Shown one piece after another: positions 59,851-64,000 of a DNA stretch of 64,000 nucleotides. The position numbers and the translations under genes were made by a program. The DNA is taken from positions 9,397,569 to 9,461,568 of the forward strand of contig SCHM01000002.1 in NCBI GenBank assembly GCA_004123355.1, given 5' to 3'. The notes under the pieces were generated by a model, which was not told the DNA's origin, did no database searches, and worked only from the letters and a program-made list of their open reading frames with translations. This DNA is from Amphirosellinia nigrospora. Lineage: Eukaryota; Ascomycota; Sordariomycetes; Xylariales; Xylariaceae. Each line of letters opens with the position of its first letter. The first letter of the stretch is position 1.

Positions 59851-60803
59851 TCACGAATCAGGGCGTCTTGCGCACAACTTACTGAACTTCTCGTCATCTA
59901 GCTTGAGCCTCGAAAGGGCTTCTGCTTCGCTAAACCAATGCGTTGAAAACTTCTCGCGATCATCCTGTATTGGCATGCGGGCTTCGTCCCGCTTAAGACC
60001 GTCACGCGGCTTGGCCGCATACCAATGAATGTTACGCCACGCGCCAGTCGCAGGGTCCGGGTCTGCAATGAATACATCAGTCACACAAGCAAACTCAACC
60101 TAGAATGCGCCAGGGACGCATATATGTGTGTCTGACGTACTAAAAGAATGTTAGTACGGTTAACGAAAGACGAGAGTAGCCGGGCGCGTTACAGCTGGGG
60201 CAGCTGACCCTTTCTGGTGCGCCAATGACGAGAGTGTATATCTCACTTACCACTCACTGACTCCAATCATCTCATTGCTGAGACTTCTTGTGATACCAGT
60301 GCTCGGCTCTTCAATGCCACATCTCATCGCCCCCGTTTCGGTAGCTAGCCTCGATGGCGTTGACCTGGAAGCAAACCGCAGTCGTAGAGGACGAACCGCA
60401 ACACCAGTTTCTTCAGATGTCTCGCGAATTGCCGCATCAAGGTGTCCTTCTCCAATATCTTTGCGACCTTTTGGAAGCTGGTATATGCCGATTTTCTTGT
60501 TGTAGACGACAAGCACCTCGGGCAGGGGTCTTCTGCTTTGTTTATCGTGACTGTGCCGCAACTGACGATGATCTCGTCGGATTTGTGGTAGCATCCCTGC
60601 TTTCTAATCTTTTCCCACACACTTTCATCCTTCCAATTGACGGCACTGTCGCGAACTTGTATGTCCCGTCTACTCAGTTCTTTGTAGTTAGCGAACTTCG
60701 AGAACACTTGTGCTTCGCACTGAGCCTCGCACTCTCCCACACGGCGCACCGTCCTTCTCTTTCCAGCTGCAACAGGGCTTTTCTCACACAAATCGCGCGC
60801 CAT
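59851..60803 (-). CDS. Nudix hydrolase (frameshift; splice site uncertain)
   Basis: Hydrolase of nucleoside diphosphate-linked substrates. The Nudix box is complete (GX5EX7REUXEEXGU): GRKDIGEGHLDAAIRE then TSEETGV. It is preceded by SDEIIVSCGTVTINK and DPCPEVLVVYNKKIGIYQLPK, which are split between two frames by one missing C near 60520. The last exon (about 60099-59851) starts VEFACVTDVFIADPDP and ends LCARRPDS. The intron from about 60257 has GTAAGTGAG after SEW, but the phase fits only if another G is missing (GTGGTAAG for GTGGGTAAG). The N-terminal 50 residues from ATG 60803 look unusual, so the true start may be later. Fungal relatives with this layout are uncharacterised. Confidence 0.7.
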
Positions 60804-63486
60804 GTTTTTCCACTAATGAACTAGGAGGAAGTATGGTATTTCACTCTTGAGGGAAGCGTATCTTCTTATTCTCTCGTCGTGGTCTATAACCATTTTCGAG
60901 GCGCAGTTGACCGACTTTAGATAAATGTCTCACCGGTCAGGCTGCAGTTAAATATTTGCGCCGGTCAATTAGGACCGTAAGCTGGGCCCCATGGGATGCC
61001 GAATCACGATCAGGGACTGAGCATTATCACCAATTTCCTTTTGTCTGAATTTCCTCCCTCTTTGCTCACAAGGGGCGGTTGGCTGAGCGGCTCAAGTGCG
61101 CAGGGATATCCCTTGCAACAACCCTGCTTACCGGTCGCTCTCAAACATGCCACTTCGAGGAATGCCTCCTTCGTCTACGCTACTTCCTTCTATGGCCTAA
61201 GGGTACGGGTAGTTTTCGAGTAAATACTGTGGATCCATTGGTGGATGGTGTGCCATTAGTAACGGCATTCAATGCATCACACGTTTGACCAACGACGGTA
61301 CCGACAGTTTGGCTGACCCACCAATTCCCAAACTCCCAAACCGACGACCGAGGTGGCTCCGGACCGGCAGTACCTATGAGAGAGAGCCGCTTCGTATTGT
61401 CTCCGAGGCTACGTCACGCGCTCCATCAGGTCGCCATGCTACTCGAAGGGACACAATATGCATTCGCAAAATCACCCCTAAAGCTGACACCATAAGCTTG
61501 ACACTAAAACAGTGTAATCGAATAAGTAGCAGGACGGCATCTAGAATGGTCACATGTCTCGAAAACTTCGGATACGGCACAGGCCGGAAAGTGATGTTTT
61601 CTGTCATGATCTATATGCTGATATTAAGCTAGTAGTACTCATCAAACGTGTCCAAAGCTACAGTAATGGTTCTCGACTCGTACCGAATTTTGCGCTATTA
61701 GTCGCCCTCCACATCTCCTTGTTAACGCCGTTATGTGTGACCAACATTGGAAGCCATGTGCTCAACACAATGCCAAGTATGCTAATACACTTTGGATACT
61801 GTTGTACTACCCACATCAAAAATGTCAGGTAAGGAACACCAACGGGACAAACGAAACGAGGATGCAATCTGCCGATGGCTCTGCACGCTCGGCCCCACCT
61901 TAGTTTCATTGAACTTATCTTATGTCTGTGCAATTCGCGAATCGGACTGAAGCCCCGAGGGCTGAATTTTAAAGCAGCATATGTCGTCTCGATGCTATAT
62001 CGAAGGTAAAATTCCACCACGAGACCTGCTCGTATGTTTCGAGAATGCTTAGCACGAGTACGAGTACTGATATGATAGTGAAAGCTGGGTTCTCCCTTGA
62101 TCCGCTGATGTTCGCACGTTTCAAATTATAGTAAGCCGGTCGAGCTCTGCCGATAGTATGTGAATTTCATATCATTAACCTTTCCTGACACGCCTTTTGT
62201 GAAAGGTCGAAAAGTCTAATTTGCGACCTATCGCCGACGATAAAAAGTGATAAATACAGTAATATATTTCTCTTAGGGATACCAACTGTCAGCGGCGAGC
62301 GATTTAGCTGATCTATGCCTTACATAGGCCATCAGATTTGCGATATACGCGCTCTCATTCGGGTAAATCCTTTCTATGGTTTATGAGGACGTATGCGAAT
62401 GGCACACCGGTTACTCCTAGATCCTCGTCTTAGACCAGTAATTCGGCGTCTCTCTCCTCGCGCCGGCTGACCCATTCTGTTAGCTTAATGCCGATTTGTG
62501 GATCTTCGGCGTGCGGCCGCCGCACGCATCCCTAATGTCGAAAACGAACATACAACTCTGTACTTACGCATGCAGGATCGCTGTTTTGCCTTGCTCTTTC
62601 GCAACTGTCAGGATAGAGCTACCGCCTCTTAAAATCCGCAAGTAGTGCTTCTAGAATGCGTGGAATTCGTTCGCCATATAAGACGGATGTCACGGCCCCA
62701 TGAAAACATAAATGCTTTTACTATTATATTGTTATGCACTATTTCATTGATTCATCATGCGAATACTTTGCCTCCCTGAGGGATTTTGGCCATGAACTGG
62801 TACTTCTCGATGTCAATGAATCATACCAATGGCTTGGCCTATAACACAATTCGCGAACCTGGTATTACAACACGGCTGTACTTCCAATGGCTGCTTCTCA
62901 TGCCTCAATGACAAATAGCAATCGAATCCTCGGTCTTTGGGGGCGTGACCAACCTTGGAACCGACCAGAACAAGTTCTGCAATCTCACCGGTCAAAGCGT
63001 GCAATGCAGTCGGTCATAACATACTGGTATATAACTCCGCATGTAGTTTGTGTTGCAAGGACGCCGCAAGAGACCATTCATGACGGACATGTCCTGGACC
63101 CGCATAGAGGCTACCGAGTCACGATCTGGGATCACATGGGGGCTTCTTCTAGAAAATATGATGAATCATAAGTTGAGAACCGCAAGTTGCGGGATTAGCC
63201 ATCACGTTGAACCCACCCCGCATCGACTTCGCAAGGAGGCATCACATCCTCGACGGAGCCGAATAGTCGGAGGACCCCTCTCGAGAGGACCCGTCCCTCG
63301 TATGAACATGCACGATAACCCGCTGTCGCTTGGATCCTCTGTACGTCAACAGGAGGTATGGCGGTGACGAGCAACGTGCTACCAATCCATAACACCACGA
63401 TCGTATGATTTTCTCGGGCATTACAATCACCATCACGGCTTTTGGTGTTGAGCTATGAGCTGAGATGGACAGTCATGCTTGCTAAG
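60804..63486. other. Gene-poor region near right edge
   Basis: No supported gene. A tRNA-like box A (TTGGCTGAGCGG, near 61079) lacks a matching acceptor stem and is not called. Frames of 90-120 codons at 61285-62020 are on opposite strands and unrecognised. Confidence 0.4.
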
Positions 63487-63735
63487 CTATTGGAAACAGA
63501 AAAGATCGTCGCGTAAAATCCCATATGACCACTCTATCATCTCCGTATATGAGGTAGGCTTTGGTAAAAGAAGCTGTTGGAATTTCCGGGCATGGTCGTT
63601 CCTCGACCAATCTCTACCAGCACCATACTTCAGAGATATCAGGTACGTAATTTCGAGATGTGGGATGAAGAACGTGGCCAGAGTAGCGCCATAAATCATA
63701 TCAATGCACGCGACTAACCAAAGTCTACTAGACAT
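63487..63735 (-). pseudogene. Possible fragment of a membrane receptor-like gene
   Basis: An 82-codon frame whose first half is hydrophobic (IDMIYGATLATFFIPHLEI), followed by LISLKYGAGRDWS. The YGxGR pattern after a hydrophobic segment recalls the extracellular loop of fungal rhodopsin-domain (PTH11-like) receptors. No second segment of that family could be found around it, so if it is related it is a remnant or an exon of a broken gene. This is a weak call. Confidence 0.25.
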
Positions 63736-63803
63736 GTGGACTAACCCCGAACGCCGGCTGAATGCAAGTAATATCGCTTGAGATGCCCAAGGCTACCCGT
63801 ATC

Positions 63804-64000
63804 CTATGCTCCCAAGTGTGCAAACTCCTTGTTAAATGCTCGCCCGATAACCATGCGGCGGATTTCTGAAGTCCCTGCGCCTATCTCGTACAACTTGGCA
63901 CATTCGGGGTGTCAGTTCTCGGCTATGTTGCAACACATAAAATTTGGTTGCAAGGGAAAACTCACTCTCTCAGTATCCTAGAGGCGGGCATCTCCTCGAC
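63804..64000 (-). CDS. Acyl-CoA dehydrogenase, C-terminal exons (cut by window edge)
   Basis: Partial gene; the rest lies beyond 64000. The exon at 64000-63966 reads [11 protein letters not shown] plus a split codon, then a GTGAGT intron, then the last exon [27 protein letters not shown] ending at the stop (63806-63804). [19 protein letters not shown] is the C-terminal FAD/CoA-binding signature of acyl-CoA dehydrogenases (isovaleryl/short-chain branch). The branch site CTGAC is present, but no AG stands before the expected Asp-Ala; GAATGTGCC where GAATAGTGCC would fit suggests one missing base at the acceptor. It acts in mitochondrial or peroxisomal fatty or branched-chain acid breakdown. Confidence 0.85.

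Noticed and set aside
61073-61170. tRNA-like start (GGGCGGTTGGCTGAGCGG) with box A and a TTCGAGG downstream
   Set aside because: No 3' sequence pairs with the acceptor, the anticodon arm has an oversized loop, and the T-arm does not close.

Overview
The window is nuclear DNA of a filamentous ascomycete (Pezizomycotina). The evidence is short introns (46-241 nt, GTAAGT/GTGAGT donors, CTAAC or CTGAC branch sites), gene families typical of that group (NpgA-type phosphopantetheinyl transferase, a Zn2Cys6 factor of the fungal Fcr1 type, TesB-type peroxisomal thioesterase, EFR3, GlkA-type glucokinase, a small Cys-rich secreted protein), and intergenic DNA rich in TACCTA/TAGGTA words, which I associate with Sordariomycete-like genomes. 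The species cannot be named from this.

Layout, left to right: a gene-poor stretch (1-4453) with two look-alike hairpins; a tRNA-Lys(CUU) gene split by an insertion (4454-4589); a small conserved Cys/His-rich protein (5039-5624); glucokinase (7379-9104); a NAA50-like N-acetyltransferase with an N-terminal PCNA-binding-type motif (9569-10783, minus); a SAGA Sgf11-like zinc protein (12025-13234); a PPIL1-type cyclophilin (13886-14453, minus) divergent from signal peptide peptidase (14972-16775); phosphopantetheinyl transferase (17224-18253); an ankyrin-PH-ORD oxysterol-binding protein (19552-23497); an acyl-CoA thioesterase ending in a peroxisomal signal (24517-26247); a long gene desert interrupted by a Zn2Cys6 regulator (32301-33526) and a tRNA-Gly(GCC) (37948-38018); two tail-to-tail transporters, an NCS1 nucleobase permease (40696-42431) and an APC-type GABA/choline permease (42982-44997, minus); another empty stretch; EFR3 (48299-51720); ATP12 (52253-53458); a secreted Cys-rich protein (54168-54724, minus); an RGG-bearing conserved hypothetical (55502-57096); dienelactone hydrolase (57643-58601, minus); a Nudix hydrolase (59851-60803, minus); a gene-poor stretch with a possible receptor fragment; and the last exons of an acyl-CoA dehydrogenase running off the right edge (minus).

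The genes are mostly housekeeping and show no operon-like logic or biosynthetic cluster. Loose themes are membrane lipid/contact-site biology (OSBP, EFR3, SPP), acyl-CoA metabolism (thioesterase, acyl-CoA dehydrogenase) and nutrient uptake (two permeases, glucokinase). No transposon, virus-like element or CRISPR array could be supported.

Two points stand out. First, the tRNA-Lys gene is interrupted in its T-arm, not at the normal intron site, by 63 nt with GT...AG ends and a perfect fungal branch-site word; removing it restores a perfect tRNA. Second, at least eleven conserved genes carry one-base losses that break the frame, very often in C or G runs, while others are intact. This looks like an unpolished assembly rather than gene decay, and it limits how far any gene model here can be trusted.
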